Shown here piece after piece: positions 26,646 through 35,712 of a stretch of DNA of 64,000 bases. The first letter of the stretch is position 1, and each line of letters starts with the position of its first letter. The DNA is from Bacillus benzoevorans (lineage in GTDB: Bacteria > Bacillota > Bacilli > Bacillales > Cytobacillaceae). The position numbers were made by a program, and so were the translations under genes. The notes below the pieces were generated by a model. That model had not been told where the DNA came from, searched no databases, and saw only the letters and a program-made list of their open reading frames with translations. The stretch spans positions 248,001-312,000 of the forward strand of contig NZ_JACHGK010000001.1 of the NCBI RefSeq assembly GCF_014207535.1, in the 5' to 3' direction.

Positions 26646-27275
26646 TCAAGAGGTTTCAATCATTTTGTATAAAGGAAGCAAGGTTTCAAAAACAAATTGA
26701 GTCTGCTCCAAAAGTTGATTCCCCGGTATGGTAATGGCTTGTTGTTTTGAAATTTGGTATCCGCATAGTATTTCCGCTTTTTTAACCGTTTGTACACGGA
26801 CAAACATGTTTGTCAGATCCTCTTGTGACAACTGCCCATGTTTTTGAACTTCTGGTTTCATATGGTCAACCGACCAAACAAAATCTTTTGGTATCTCCCG
26901 GTAAATATTTTCGACGTTTAGTTCTAGTCTTCTGCCAAATTCGGATTTGTGGGGCGCTTCGTATATAAGGGCAAACCAGATAAACAAGTGCGTTCTCCAT
27001 AATCCAATTTGAAAGTGCGGCAGCATCTTGTAACCGCGGGAGTTACTGGCAAAGGCAACCCAAGTATCCTTTGGCGGATTAATCGTCCGGCGTGCATGTT
27101 TTGCCACATGGGCGAACATTTCATCACCTGTCATACTGGATAATATCGGTGCAAAATAAGCCCCGAGCGTTTCGAGTTTGGGCCGGATATGTGTTTTAAG
27201 TGCCTCCATCCGCGCATCGAGTCCATCTATTAAAAAAACATCAAAGTCTGACTCTGTAAAGCCATTAAAATTCAT
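26646..27275 (-). CDS. yktB: DUF1054 / UPF0637 protein YktB
   Basis: A 209-residue soluble protein beginning MNFNGFTESDFDVFLIDGLD, with MLPHFQIGLWRTHLFIWFALIYEAPHK and HARRTINPPKDTWVAF, matching YktB (UPF0637). Known structures show a single compact domain; the function is not known. GGAGGTTG precedes the ATG on the minus strand. Confidence 0.9.
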   Translation of the reverse strand: MNFNGFTESDFDVFLIDGLDARMEALKTHIRPKLETLGAYFAPILSSMTGDEMFAHVAKHARRTINPPKDTWVAFASNSRGYKMLPHFQIGLWRTHLFIWFALIYEAPHKSEFGRRLELNVENIYREIPKDFVWSVDHMKPEVQKHGQLSQEDLTNMFVRVQTVKKAEILCGYQISKQQAITIPGNQLLEQTQFVFETLLPLYKMIETS

Positions 27276-27541
27276 TCAATCAACCTCCTATCAACCTCGT
27301 CAAATATTGTAGCACAAACAAAATAATCAAGATATAAATTGAATCGTGAAATTGTTGGGGATAAAAGGATGGGTGACTTCAAACATTGAGTTTAGTCCAC
27401 CCGTGCAAAATGAATGAAAATATGTGATAGGCAAGAGTGCAAATTTGTTGCAAGAATTGCGCTCAGCACATATTATATTAATACAAATAATCAGATTATT
27501 TCCAAGATTATTACATGAAATTTGGAAGGGGTGTACTGTCA

Positions 27542-27736
27542 ATGAAGCAAGTAATGAATTCAGTGAAGAAAAAAGCAGTGGAGAAACAAAGAACAGCTGT
27601 ATTAAGATTGGAAATGGACTATGAACTGGCAACGCTGTTTGAGGCAATGGGAGAAAATAATGAAAACAAGAAAAAAGAAAGCAAAGAAAAACTGGAAAAG
27701 ATTAGACAGGAACTTCTAAATTTAAAAGCCCTCTAA
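27542..27736 (+). CDS. ykzI: Small helical protein, YkzI-like
   Basis: A 64-residue, highly charged protein, probably a helical hairpin or coiled coil (NENKKKESKEKLEKIRQELL). ATG 27542 is set by GGAAGGGG ten bases upstream; the longer frame from 27515 has no such site. In B. subtilis ykzI occupies this place between yktB and suhB, and the general pattern (RAVEKQR… / …KLEKIRQEL) fits it. Function unknown. Confidence 0.65.
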   Translation: MKQVMNSVKKKAVEKQRTAVLRLEMDYELATLFEAMGENNENKKKESKEKLEKIRQELLNLKAL

Positions 27737-27786
27737 GTAAAAAAGGAGTAAAAAAGAGAAAATGAATATGCTGATTTCAGGTTAGA

Positions 27787-27822
27787 AACGAACTCTCCGC
27801 GGGACTCAAGAGTTCGTTTTTT
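27787..27822 (+). terminator. Terminator after ykzI
   Basis: AACGAACTCT / AGAGTTCGTT, 10-bp perfect stem, 12-base loop and T tail. Confidence 0.88.
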
Positions 27823-27902
27823 ATTTTCATAAAGGATTTGGTAAAATAAAGGTGAATACTAATGATAGTAAACGATGACTAAAATAGCAGGTGATGTTCG
27901 CA

Positions 27903-28703
27903 ATGCCAAATTGGAAGGAAATAGATTTACAAGCAAAGCAATGGATGAAAGAAGCAGGAGAAATCATAAAAAGCTCCTTAAGCAGAACATTGAAAATCAA
28001 AACAAAGTCCAACCCCAATGATCTTGTGACTGAAATGGATCAAGCAATCGAACAGTTTTTTATCAAGAATATCAAGGAGACGTATCCTGGACATCGAATT
28101 ATAGGCGAAGAGGGGTTTGGCGATAAAGTAACACAACTGGATGGTATCGTCTGGCTCATTGATCCCATCGATGGGACCGTCAATTTTGTCCATATGCAGC
28201 GGAACTTTGCTATTTCCATTGGGATATATGAAGATGGGATAGGGAGGATTGGCTTAATCTATGACGTAATCCGTGATGAACTATATCATACCATCAGGGG
28301 GAATGGTGTGTTTATGAATGATCTTCCTCTTGAGCAATTAGATACCGTCCAAGTGCCGGAAGCGATTATTGGGTTAAATACCACCTGGGTGACAAAGAAT
28401 ACACGCATTAACCCAGCGATTCTCGGTGCACTTGTAAAGGATCTTCGCGGAACGAGGTCATACGGCTCGGCTGCGTTGGAAATGGCTTCAGTGGCGGCAG
28501 GAAGGCTTGATGGCTATATTACTTTACGGCTGGCACCGTGGGATTTTGCTGCGGGAAAAATAATGGTAGAAGAATTAGGCGGATACGTAACAGATTTAAC
28601 GGGGAAATCAATTAATTTACTTGGACAAAACTCGGTACTTGTCGCAAAACCCGGTCTGTACGAAGAGATTTTGAAAAATTATTTAAACAACGGGAATTGG
28701 TAA
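27903..28703 (+). CDS. suhB: Inositol monophosphatase family protein
   Basis: Mg2+/Li+-dependent sugar-phosphate phosphatase family, 266 residues. Motifs: EEGFGD (metal site 1), WLIDPIDGTVNFVH (motif A, WxxDPxDGT) and APWDFAAGKIMVEELGG (motif B, WD..AG). ATG 27903 follows AGGTGAT by about nine bases. It corresponds to B. subtilis YktC/SuhB; the substrate may be inositol phosphate, NADP or fructose bisphosphate. Confidence 0.9.
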   Translation: MPNWKEIDLQAKQWMKEAGEIIKSSLSRTLKIKTKSNPNDLVTEMDQAIEQFFIKNIKETYPGHRIIGEEGFGDKVTQLDGIVWLIDPIDGTVNFVHMQRNFAISIGIYEDGIGRIGLIYDVIRDELYHTIRGNGVFMNDLPLEQLDTVQVPEAIIGLNTTWVTKNTRINPAILGALVKDLRGTRSYGSAALEMASVAAGRLDGYITLRLAPWDFAAGKIMVEELGGYVTDLTGKSINLLGQNSVLVAKPGLYEEILKNYLNNGNW

Positions 28704-28743
28704 TTAGGTCATTTCTTATGATGAATCCTCTTCAACTTAAAGG

Positions 28744-28787
28744 CAAAAAAAGGGGGGAACGGTTAAAGAGTACCGTTCTCCCTCATT
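28744..28787. terminator. Bidirectional terminator between suhB and ylaF
   Basis: GGGGGGAACGGT (28752–28763) pairs with ACCGTTCTCCC (28772–28782), flanked by an A-run and a T-run. It overlaps the last codon of ylaF. Confidence 0.8.
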
Positions 28788-28948
28788 TTTTTCTTCCTCA
28801 TAAATCCAAACCCCATAATGAAGATGAACAGAATAGCAGAAACGATGACACCAACGATATTTTCTGCAGCTACAGAAATTCCGAACCCAACTATGCATGC
28901 CGCACCGGCAAAAGCTAATAATAAAAATATCCAATGGAATTTTTTCAT
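28763..28948 (-). CDS. ylaF: Small membrane protein YlaF
   Basis: A 61-residue protein starting MKKFHWIFLLLAFAGAAC, with two predicted membrane helices and a basic tail FMRKKKMREN. ATG 28948 follows GGAGC by eight bases on the minus strand. Size, the motif VGFGISVAAENIVG and the position before typA fit YlaF of B. subtilis. Function unknown. Confidence 0.8.
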   Translation of the reverse strand: MKKFHWIFLLLAFAGAACIVGFGISVAAENIVGVIVSAILFIFIMGFGFMRKKKMRENGTL

Positions 28949-29035
28949 GAACGATGCTCCTAATTCTAAATCAATTTTTATTTTAACGACTATGTATATT
29001 TTACACAAAAAAGTTTTAGGTTTCTACTTTAAGTG

Positions 29036-29044
29036 TGATATAAT
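29036..29044 (+). promoter_or_regulatory. Extended -10 promoter for typA
   Basis: TGATATAAT, a perfect extended -10, about 90 bases before the typA start. Confidence 0.5.
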
Positions 29045-29136
29045 GTTGCAGTTAGTTTGACGATCATTTAAGGGACAAGAAAAAGCCCTTTTATAGATAG
29101 AAAATGTTTTACTTATTATAGGTAGGAGGAAATTTT

Positions 29137-30975
29137 TTGAAGATCAGAGAGGATATTCGTAATATTGCGATCATTGCCCACGTCGACCATGGAAAAACAA
29201 CGCTAGTCGATCAATTGTTAAAGCAAGCAGGTACATTCAGGTCAAATGAGCATGTAGAAGAGCGTGCAATGGATTCAAACGATATTGAAAGAGAACGCGG
29301 TATCACTATTTTAGCGAAAAATACTGCCATTCAATATAAAGATAAGAAAATCAATATTCTTGATACACCTGGGCATGCTGATTTCGGCGGAGAAGTAGAA
29401 CGGATCATGAAAATGGTTGACGGTGTTCTTTTAGTCGTTGATGCCTATGAAGGCTGTATGCCGCAAACACGATTTGTTCTAAAGAAAGCACTGGAACAGC
29501 GTTTAACACCGATTGTGGTTGTGAACAAAATTGACCGTGATTTTGCCCGTCCGCTCGAGGTTATTGACGAGGTGCTTGACTTGTTTATTGAATTAGGTGC
29601 GGATGAAGACCAGTTGGATTTCCCTGTTATTTACGCATCTGGTATTAATGGAACAGCAAGCATTGATCCGGAGAAACAAGATGAAAACATGCAGGCGCTG
29701 TATGATACGATTATTGACCATATTCCTGCACCTGAGGATAACCGGGACGAACCGCTGCAATTCCAAGTGGCTCTTTTAGACTATAATGAGTTTGTCGGCA
29801 GAATTGGGATCGGCCGTGTTTTCCGCGGAACGATGAAAGTCGGTCAACAGGTTGCACTCATGAAGCTTGATGGAACGGTGAAAAATTTCCGCGTAACTAA
29901 ACTTATGGGCTTTTTTGGCTTAAAACGTGTTGAAATTGAAGAAGCTTTTCCAGGAGACTTAGTGGCGGTTTCCGGTATGGAAGACATCAATGTTGGCGAA
30001 ACAGTATGTCCGATTGAGCATCAAGAGGCACTGCCGGTATTAAGAATTGATGAACCAACGCTGCAAATGGAATTTGTTGTGAATAACAGCCCGTTTGCCG
30101 GACGTGAAGGAAAATACGTTACATCTAGAAAAATTGAAGAGAGACTTCGTGAGCAGCTTCATACCGATGTCAGTCTTCGTGTGGACAATACAGACTCACC
30201 TGATGCATGGATCGTATCGGGACGTGGAGAACTGCATTTGTCCATCCTGATTGAAAATATGCGCCGTGAAGGCTATGAGCTCCAAGTATCAAAACCGGAA
30301 GTAATTGTTAGGGTTATAGACGGGGTTCGCTGTGAGCCGGTTGAAAGAGTTCAAATCGATATTCCTGAAGAGCATACAGGAGCAGTTATGGAGTCAATGG
30401 GATTCCGTAAAGGCGACATGCTCGATATGATCAATAATGGCAGTGGTCAGGTCCGTCTGATATTCAATGTGCCAGCCAGAGGTTTAATCGGGTATACAAC
30501 AGAGTTTTTAACATTAACACGCGGATTTGGTATTATTAACCATTCATTTGACAGCTACCAGCCGATGCAGTCTGGCCAAGTTGGCGGAAGACGCCAAGGG
30601 GTTTTGGTTTCCATGGAAAATGGAAAAGCTTCCACCTACGGTATTATGCAGGTAGAGGACCGGGGCACCATTTTTGTTGAGCCGGGTACAGAGATTTACG
30701 AGGGAATGATTGTCGGCGAACATACTCGTGAAAATGACTTAGCGGTAAATATTACAAAAATGAAGCAGCAGACAAATGTTCGTTCAGCAACTAAGGATCA
30801 AACGAACACAATTAAAAAACCGCGTATTTTAACGTTGGAAGAATCACTGGAATACTTGAATGAAGATGAATATTGTGAGGTAACACCGCAATCTATCCGT
30901 CTGCGTAAAAAGATATTGAATAAGAGTGAACGTGAGAAAGCAGAGAAAAAGAAAAAATCTGCTGAATTGGCATAA
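29137..30975 (+). CDS. typA: Translational GTPase TypA/BipA
   Basis: Ribosome-binding GTPase related to EF-G that assists 50S assembly and stress adaptation. The 612-residue protein has G1 AHVDHGKTT, the BipA switch RERGITILAKNTA, G3 DTPGHADFGGEVERI, G4 NKIDRD and the C-terminal domain with YCEVTPQSIRLRKKIL. TTG start with TAGGAGGAAA upstream, as commonly found for this gene. Terminator follows. Confidence 0.97.
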   Translation: MKIREDIRNIAIIAHVDHGKTTLVDQLLKQAGTFRSNEHVEERAMDSNDIERERGITILAKNTAIQYKDKKINILDTPGHADFGGEVERIMKMVDGVLLVVDAYEGCMPQTRFVLKKALEQRLTPIVVVNKIDRDFARPLEVIDEVLDLFIELGADEDQLDFPVIYASGINGTASIDPEKQDENMQALYDTIIDHIPAPEDNRDEPLQFQVALLDYNEFVGRIGIGRVFRGTMKVGQQVALMKLDGTVKNFRVTKLMGFFGLKRVEIEEAFPGDLVAVSGMEDINVGETVCPIEHQEALPVLRIDEPTLQMEFVVNNSPFAGREGKYVTSRKIEERLREQLHTDVSLRVDNTDSPDAWIVSGRGELHLSILIENMRREGYELQVSKPEVIVRVIDGVRCEPVERVQIDIPEEHTGAVMESMGFRKGDMLDMINNGSGQVRLIFNVPARGLIGYTTEFLTLTRGFGIINHSFDSYQPMQSGQVGGRRQGVLVSMENGKASTYGIMQVEDRGTIFVEPGTEIYEGMIVGEHTRENDLAVNITKMKQQTNVRSATKDQTNTIKKPRILTLEESLEYLNEDEYCEVTPQSIRLRKKILNKSEREKAEKKKKSAELA

Positions 30976-30984
30976 AGGCAGGCA

Positions 30985-31016
30985 AAAGGGAGACGGAAAA
31001 TATCGTCTCCCTTTCG
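30985..31016 (+). terminator. Terminator after typA
   Basis: AAAGGGAGACG / CGTCTCCCTTT, 11-bp perfect stem with an 8-base loop and a short T stretch. Confidence 0.8.
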
Positions 31017-31104
31017 TATTTACGATTGCCTTAATAAATAAAGTATAATTGAATCAAATGTTTATACATAGTATAGTGGATTTTAGATAGAAGGGGGAAG
31101 AACG

Positions 31105-31407
31105 ATGGACATAACAGAGAGATTATCTTTTTTTGCTGCTTTATTTAAAGTGAATGAACATCCGGATCTTGGAATGTGGCTTCTGTATCTTACGATCTTG
31201 ATTTTAAGTATCATTGTCTATAAACTAGGGTTTGCACAGAAATTACCTTTATTGAAATCAGTGATTATTTATCTCTTTTTAATTTTTGGTTGTACGTTTT
31301 TAACTTTCTTAGGTATTTTCCTTCCAATTGCTGAAGGTCTAGTCGTTGCGGTCTTAATATTAGTAATTTACAAGATCCGTTTACATCGTCATAAAAATGC
31401 ACAATAA
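31105..31407 (+). CDS. ylaH: YlaH-like membrane protein
   Basis: A 100-residue protein with three predicted membrane helices (about 22–42, 50–70 and 72–90) and a basic end KIRLHRHKNAQ. ERLSFFAALFKV and GMWLLYLTI match YlaH of B. subtilis, which also follows typA. Function unknown. GGGGG AAG lies before the ATG. Confidence 0.85.
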   Translation: MDITERLSFFAALFKVNEHPDLGMWLLYLTILILSIIVYKLGFAQKLPLLKSVIIYLFLIFGCTFLTFLGIFLPIAEGLVVAVLILVIYKIRLHRHKNAQ

Positions 31408-31432
31408 ATGAAGTGATACGAGGGGGATTGTG

Positions 31433-31720
31433 ATGGAATCCATTCAGGATGCAGTCTACAATTGGTTAACGATAAAAGTGGTGAGTGATGCCAGACCAAG
31501 AGATTTAGCGGCTGTAGAAACGGAAAAAATGTTTTTCTCGATCCTTGAGACGGAACATGCTCTTGCTGACATTACCATTGAAAAGGATGAACAGATGTAT
31601 TATGTATCCTTTATAAAGGGCGGAAAGCAGGAAAAACTGCGTTTTCCGAGGGATTTAATTGAAGTAATGATGAATCAAATTAACGAAGCTCCTGATCGGT
31701 ATACCATCTATCCGGAATAA
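31433..31720 (+). CDS. Conserved-looking protein of unknown function
   Basis: A 95-residue soluble acidic protein starting MESIQDAVYNWLTIKVVSD, rich in predicted alternating helix and strand. ATG 31433 has AGGGGG six bases before it. It lies 25 bases after ylaH, so it is probably in the same operon, and shares a bidirectional terminator with the convergent ylaI. I do not recognise the family and B. subtilis has no counterpart that I recall at this place. Confidence 0.75.
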   Translation: MESIQDAVYNWLTIKVVSDARPRDLAAVETEKMFFSILETEHALADITIEKDEQMYYVSFIKGGKQEKLRFPRDLIEVMMNQINEAPDRYTIYPE

Positions 31721-31751
31721 AAAATCCTCCAGCACATCTGGAGGATTTTTT
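31719..31751. terminator. Bidirectional terminator before ylaI
   Basis: A-run plus TCCTCCAG pairs with CTGGAGGA plus T-run, 5-base loop. Confidence 0.92.
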
Positions 31752-31752
31752 A

Positions 31753-31956
31753 TTAATCCCAGTCATCGGGATTTTTTTTGCTTCGGTACAAATGGAAATT
31801 TCCGGAGGCAATTCGTTTTTGTGTTCTTTCTGTGATTCGATCGGAACACGCTTTACACATATACGTGTTTATCGGCCGGTTGCGCAGCCGTTTCGCCTGG
31901 AAGGAATTATCATCAATAGATTCGATTGTATCGCAAATTACACATTTTACTCTCAT
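31753..31956 (-). CDS. ylaI: Zinc-ribbon protein YlaI (DUF2197)
   Basis: A 67-residue protein MRVKCVICDTIESIDD… with two CxxC knuckles (CVIC and CKAC), a basic middle KRLRNRPINTYMC and the tail FHLYRSKKNPDDW. It matches YlaI of B. subtilis. The four cysteines should bind zinc; partner or target is unknown. Confidence 0.88.
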   Translation of the reverse strand: MRVKCVICDTIESIDDNSFQAKRLRNRPINTYMCKACSDRITERTQKRIASGNFHLYRSKKNPDDWD

Positions 31957-32159
31957 GATTACACCTCTATATTCAATTCTTTAGCATTTCATTTGCCGCA
32001 GGAGTCACAGGAATGATTGTATGTTTATTATATAATATGTTTATAATAGTTTCGAATTTATCTCACTAGAAGGAGCGAATGCATGGTTTCATATGGCAAA
32101 ACAGTTGAAAGTACAATGCTTTCATAATATGATGAAAATATGAAGAAGGGGGCTAAAAT

Positions 32160-32615
32160 ATGGTAAATCAAGTTGAGCCAAAATTACTGCAGCCATTAGT
32201 TGATTATTTGCAAAAGGAACGTTTAGTTCTTCTTTCAACAATTGATTATGAGACAGGAGCTCCAAATGTCAGTGCTATTTCATGGGTGTATGCCCAAAGT
32301 GAGCAGACGATACTGTTTTCTGTTGATAATCGTTCTCGTATTGTAGAAAACATTAAACATAACGCAAAAATCGTCCTGAATCTTATGGCCAATGAATCAA
32401 CGTACTCCATAAGCGGAGAAGCAAAAATTATCCAGGAAAAGCTGGAAGATGTTCCGTTAAAACTGGCGTTAATAAAATTAGATATTCAAGAAGTAAGAGA
32501 TGTTATGTTCTATGGTTCAAAAATAACAGTTCTGCCCGAATATGACAAGACGTATGATTTAAATGCGGCAAAAAAATTAGATAATCAGGTTATGCAAGCA
32601 ATGAAAAAAGCTTAG
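32160..32615 (+). CDS. ylaL: Pyridoxamine 5'-phosphate oxidase-like protein YlaL
   Basis: A 151-residue split-barrel flavin-binding family protein. GAPNVSAISWVYA, FSVDNRSRIVENIKHN and STYSISGEAKI match YlaL of B. subtilis. The family binds FMN, F420 or heme; the true activity of this member is unknown and it should not be read as a PLP-synthesis enzyme. GAAGGGGG precedes the ATG. Confidence 0.85.
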   Translation: MVNQVEPKLLQPLVDYLQKERLVLLSTIDYETGAPNVSAISWVYAQSEQTILFSVDNRSRIVENIKHNAKIVLNLMANESTYSISGEAKIIQEKLEDVPLKLALIKLDIQEVRDVMFYGSKITVLPEYDKTYDLNAAKKLDNQVMQAMKKA

Positions 32616-32637
32616 TCTTCTTTTGACTAAGCTTTTT
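32605..32637. terminator. Terminator between ylaL and ylaJ
   Basis: AAAAAGCTTAGTC / GACTAAGCTTTTT, 13-bp perfect stem, 7-base loop; the ylaL stop codon lies in the left arm. Confidence 0.92.
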
Positions 32638-32695
32638 GAATGGGAATTTGCAAGGTACGTATGGTTTCTTCTCGTTAACCAGATTCACCAAAGTC

Positions 32696-33280
32696 TTATT
32701 TATGATGATTTGACTGCTCCTGCTGCTGGTTTTCTAGGTTTTGCCTTTGGGTACCATTGAGCGTTTGTTTTGGCTTTTCAGTAGGATGATTAGCAGGGGA
32801 TGGTTCCACCATATCAGCTGGAATTTCCGGCATTAACCGTCCTGAAATATCAGCTAATTCATTCATAATTCCCTGGACGGGTTTCCCATTTTGCATATCA
32901 GTGTATATTTCTTTCAAACGAGCATTTATATCTGGATCAGCAACTACTACTGCCCGTGCCCCGTGAGGATCCTTTTTTAAACTTTCGGCAACAGAATATT
33001 TTATCGATCCTACTTCGGAGCGATCTAAATTTTTATCTACATCAATTCCAACAATGGCATATCTCCCGAGAACAACAGCAGTGGCATCATGAACATTCGG
33101 CATACTTGACGCAAGACTAACCAAATGTTTTGAGATCTCCTGCCCAGTTTCTTTATCCACCTCTTGGATCGTACTATTTTTAACGTCAATGACCTGATCA
33201 TGCTGCTCTGAAATTTCATTTTTAGTATTACATCCACTGAGGATTAAAAGACTTAAAATAATGATCATACATGCCCTCAC
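32696..33280 (-). CDS. ylaJ: Sporulation lipoprotein YlaJ (YhcN/YlaJ family)
   Basis: A 194-residue lipoprotein with lipobox LILSGC near residue 17 and the YhcN/YlaJ domain (about 70–150: VHDATAVVLGRYAIVGIDVD, SVAESLKKDP, RAVVVADPD). The C-terminal tail is rich in Pro, Gln and Asn. Family members are found in spore inner membrane or integument and affect germination. GTG start with GGAGG nine bases upstream on the minus strand. Confidence 0.88.
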   Translation of the reverse strand: MRACMIIILSLLILSGCNTKNEISEQHDQVIDVKNSTIQEVDKETGQEISKHLVSLASSMPNVHDATAVVLGRYAIVGIDVDKNLDRSEVGSIKYSVAESLKKDPHGARAVVVADPDINARLKEIYTDMQNGKPVQGIMNELADISGRLMPEIPADMVEPSPANHPTEKPKQTLNGTQRQNLENQQQEQSNHHK

Positions 33281-33644
33281 GATTACGAACCTCCTAAATA
33301 ATAAGCTTGAATTTCCTAAAACGATGCCTTTATAAAGTAATTATTGAAATCATTACTGGTTATTGTGCAAAATATCTTCTATCTTTATGCGAAAAAACAT
33401 ATATTTTATCAAAGTTCTAATCGAACAAAAGTTGTACAGAAAATAAGGAGAGTGACATCCTGAAAACAAAACTTTCGCTTATAGGCTCCGTGACCTAAAA
33501 TTTGAAACCCTGCGATATCTAAAAACTTGACTGCAAATAGCTGTGTGCTTTACGAGAGGCAAAACAATGAAAGAAGCTTTTCGCCAAAATAGAAAGATAA
33601 GCGCATCACAGTAATAAAAACACATAGGAGCAGGAGGCATCGGA
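33281..33644. other. 364-bp intergenic region between ylaJ and ylaK
   Basis: Holds the divergent control regions of ylaJ and ylaK. No clear gene. A 13-codon frame with a CTG start and AGGAG upstream (33460–33498) and a LexA-like CGAAC-N4-GTTGT (33422–33435) are both too weak to call. Confidence 0.5.
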
Positions 33645-34973
33645 TTGAGCAAAATATACGTTTTAGATACTAATGTGTTATTACAAGATCCAAATTCAAT
33701 TTTCTCATTTGAAGATAATGAGGTTGTGATCCCAGCGGTCGTACTAGAAGAAGTGGATTCAAAAAAACGATATATGGATGAAATCGGAAGAAATGCCCGT
33801 CAAGTATCTAGGATTATCGATGGTTTAAGGGCGAACGGTAAGCTTCACGAAAGAATACCGTTTGAAAATGGCGGGGGCTTAAGAATTGAATTGAATCATC
33901 GTTCATTCCATCAACTGCAGGAGATTTTTATTGAAAAAACGAACGATAATCGAATTCTGGCCGTTGCGAAAAACCTGTCACTTGAAGAAGATACAAAGGA
34001 GAACGGGCGTCAGGTAATATTAGTCAGTAAGGATGCATTGGTCCGGGTGAAGGCGGATGCAATTGGACTGGTATCGGAGGATTTTCTCAGTGACAGAGTC
34101 GTTGAAAATGATCATATTTATACCGGCTTCCTCAAGATTTTTATCGGGACAGAAATCTTAAACCGATTTTATGAAAAAGGGGAATTACCGTTAGTGGATG
34201 TAGCAAACCACCCTTTTTATCCTAATCAATTTATCCTGCTTAAGGATGCGCTTGGTTCATCATCATCTGCTGTCGGAATGGTCGATAAACACGCGGCGAA
34301 AGTAAAAAAACTAATTTTTGATCATGATCATATATGGGGGATCAAACCGCGTAATGTCCAACAGACGATGGCTGTTGAATTGCTGTTAAGAAGGGATCTG
34401 CCGCTGGTTACATTAATTGGAAAAGCAGGGACCGGGAAAACATTACTCGCTCTTGCAGCAGGATTAATGCAAACGGAGGATTTGGGAGAATATAAAAAGC
34501 TGCTCGTAGCCCGCCCGATCGTTCCAGTAGGAAAGGATCTCGGCTTTCTGCCAGGGGAAAAAGAGGAAAAGCTGCGGCCTTGGATGCAGCCTATTTATGA
34601 TAATCTTGAATACTTGTTTAATGCAAAGAAACCGGGCGAATTAGAGGCGATCTTAGCCGGCATGGGTTCTATTGAAGTCGAGGCTTTAACGTATATAAGG
34701 GGGAGAAGTATCCCTGACCAGTTTATCATTATTGATGAAGCGCAAAATTTAACAAAGCATGAGGTAAAAACCATCTTAACAAGGGTAGGAGAGGGAAGTA
34801 AAATTGTCCTAATGGGTGACCCGGAGCAAATCGATCATCCTTATTTAGACGCATATAACAACGGTCTTACATATGTGGTCGAAAGTTTTAAGGATCAGCA
34901 GATTTCTGGTCACGTCAAACTGATCAAAGGGGAAAGATCGGGGATTGCCCAGCTGGCTGCTGACTTACTTTAA
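33645..34973 (+). CDS. ylaK: PIN–PhoH family ATPase YlaK
   Basis: A 442-residue fusion: N-terminal PIN nuclease domain (about 1–150; YVLDTNVLLQDP, VLEEVDSKK, KTNDNRILAVA with its conserved acidic residues) and C-terminal PhoH ATPase (about 230–442; Walker A GKAGTGKTLLAL, Walker B IIDEAQN, GDPEQID). PIN–PhoH (PhoH2) proteins are RNA helicase/ribonucleases in mycobacteria. TTG start with AGGAGG upstream. The function in Bacillus is not settled. Confidence 0.92.
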   Translation: MSKIYVLDTNVLLQDPNSIFSFEDNEVVIPAVVLEEVDSKKRYMDEIGRNARQVSRIIDGLRANGKLHERIPFENGGGLRIELNHRSFHQLQEIFIEKTNDNRILAVAKNLSLEEDTKENGRQVILVSKDALVRVKADAIGLVSEDFLSDRVVENDHIYTGFLKIFIGTEILNRFYEKGELPLVDVANHPFYPNQFILLKDALGSSSSAVGMVDKHAAKVKKLIFDHDHIWGIKPRNVQQTMAVELLLRRDLPLVTLIGKAGTGKTLLALAAGLMQTEDLGEYKKLLVARPIVPVGKDLGFLPGEKEEKLRPWMQPIYDNLEYLFNAKKPGELEAILAGMGSIEVEALTYIRGRSIPDQFIIIDEAQNLTKHEVKTILTRVGEGSKIVLMGDPEQIDHPYLDAYNNGLTYVVESFKDQQISGHVKLIKGERSGIAQLAADLL

Positions 34974-35009
34974 AAAAGAAAGGAGAGAAAGCAGCTGTTT
35001 TCTCTCCTT
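34974..35009. terminator. Terminator between ylaK and the unknown minus-strand gene
   Basis: AAGGAGAGAAA / TTTTCTCTCCTT stem, 7-base loop. Its U-tract is on the minus strand (A-run at 34972–34977). Confidence 0.75.
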
Positions 35010-35016
35010 AAATGTA

Positions 35017-35517
35017 TCAGGATTCCAGTCTGAAACCTGTTACATGTTTGATTGGATCCTGTTTATTGCTCCCATCATTGAATAAAAGGTGTACCGGTCC
35101 ATCTTCTGTTAACGGTTTTCCATTTTGGGAAAACTTGAGAATCATTTCCTGCGCTTGAGCAATCGGAACCGCTGTTTCCTCTTCGCTAGTGACAATGATT
35201 ACCTGTTTAGCCTCTTCTAACGGCTCGGCATTTTGCAGAAAGGGTTTAAAAGGCATTCCGAAAGTACCGGTTAATAAAATTTCTTTTAAATATTTTTTTC
35301 TGGTTGGTTCTGTGTCCGGAGGAGCAGCACCCTCCAATATTTCCTGATCCCAATGCTTTGAAATGTTCCTGGTGTAATCCTCTAATGTATCGATATCCCC
35401 TTTGTGTTGTTCAAAATAAATGTCTAAATCAATTTTACGATCATCAAAAATCCAGACACTCGGATCAATGGTGATGGGAAACCTAACCTTTCCATGAACC
35501 GTAATGATCTTCTCCAT
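35017..35517 (-). CDS. Conserved-looking protein of unknown function
   Basis: A 166-residue soluble acidic protein beginning MEKIITVHGKVRFPITIDPS and ending KHVTGFRLES. ATG 35517 is set by a strong AAGGAGG seven bases upstream; the 13 extra codons to 35556 have no support. There is no signal peptide or membrane segment. B. subtilis has glutaminase A (ylaM) in this interval and not this protein. I do not recognise the family with confidence. Confidence 0.8.
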   Translation of the reverse strand: MEKIITVHGKVRFPITIDPSVWIFDDRKIDLDIYFEQHKGDIDTLEDYTRNISKHWDQEILEGAAPPDTEPTRKKYLKEILLTGTFGMPFKPFLQNAEPLEEAKQVIIVTSEEETAVPIAQAQEMILKFSQNGKPLTEDGPVHLLFNDGSNKQDPIKHVTGFRLES

Positions 35518-35712
35518 AGTTGTCCTCCTTCGTTTAAGGCTATTTAAAGTATACAAAAATAATAATTTGCTGTCATTTCGTGCACCTCGGCAAAAGAAGA
35601 TAAGGGGATATGCCCTAAAGATGGGATAATCTTCTTATAGTAGTTGCTTTTTTTGATATTAAAGTTTAAAATTTAAAGACAAGATAATCGCTCGGATACG
35701 GGGGGATCAGTT

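Noticed and set aside
33422..33435. LexA-like CGAAC-N4-GTTGT upstream of ylaK
   Set aside because: The right half does not complete the GTTCG palindrome and ylaK is not a known SOS gene.
33460..33498. 13-codon frame with CTG start after AGGAG
   Set aside because: Non-standard start and very short; no terminator or repeat supports it.
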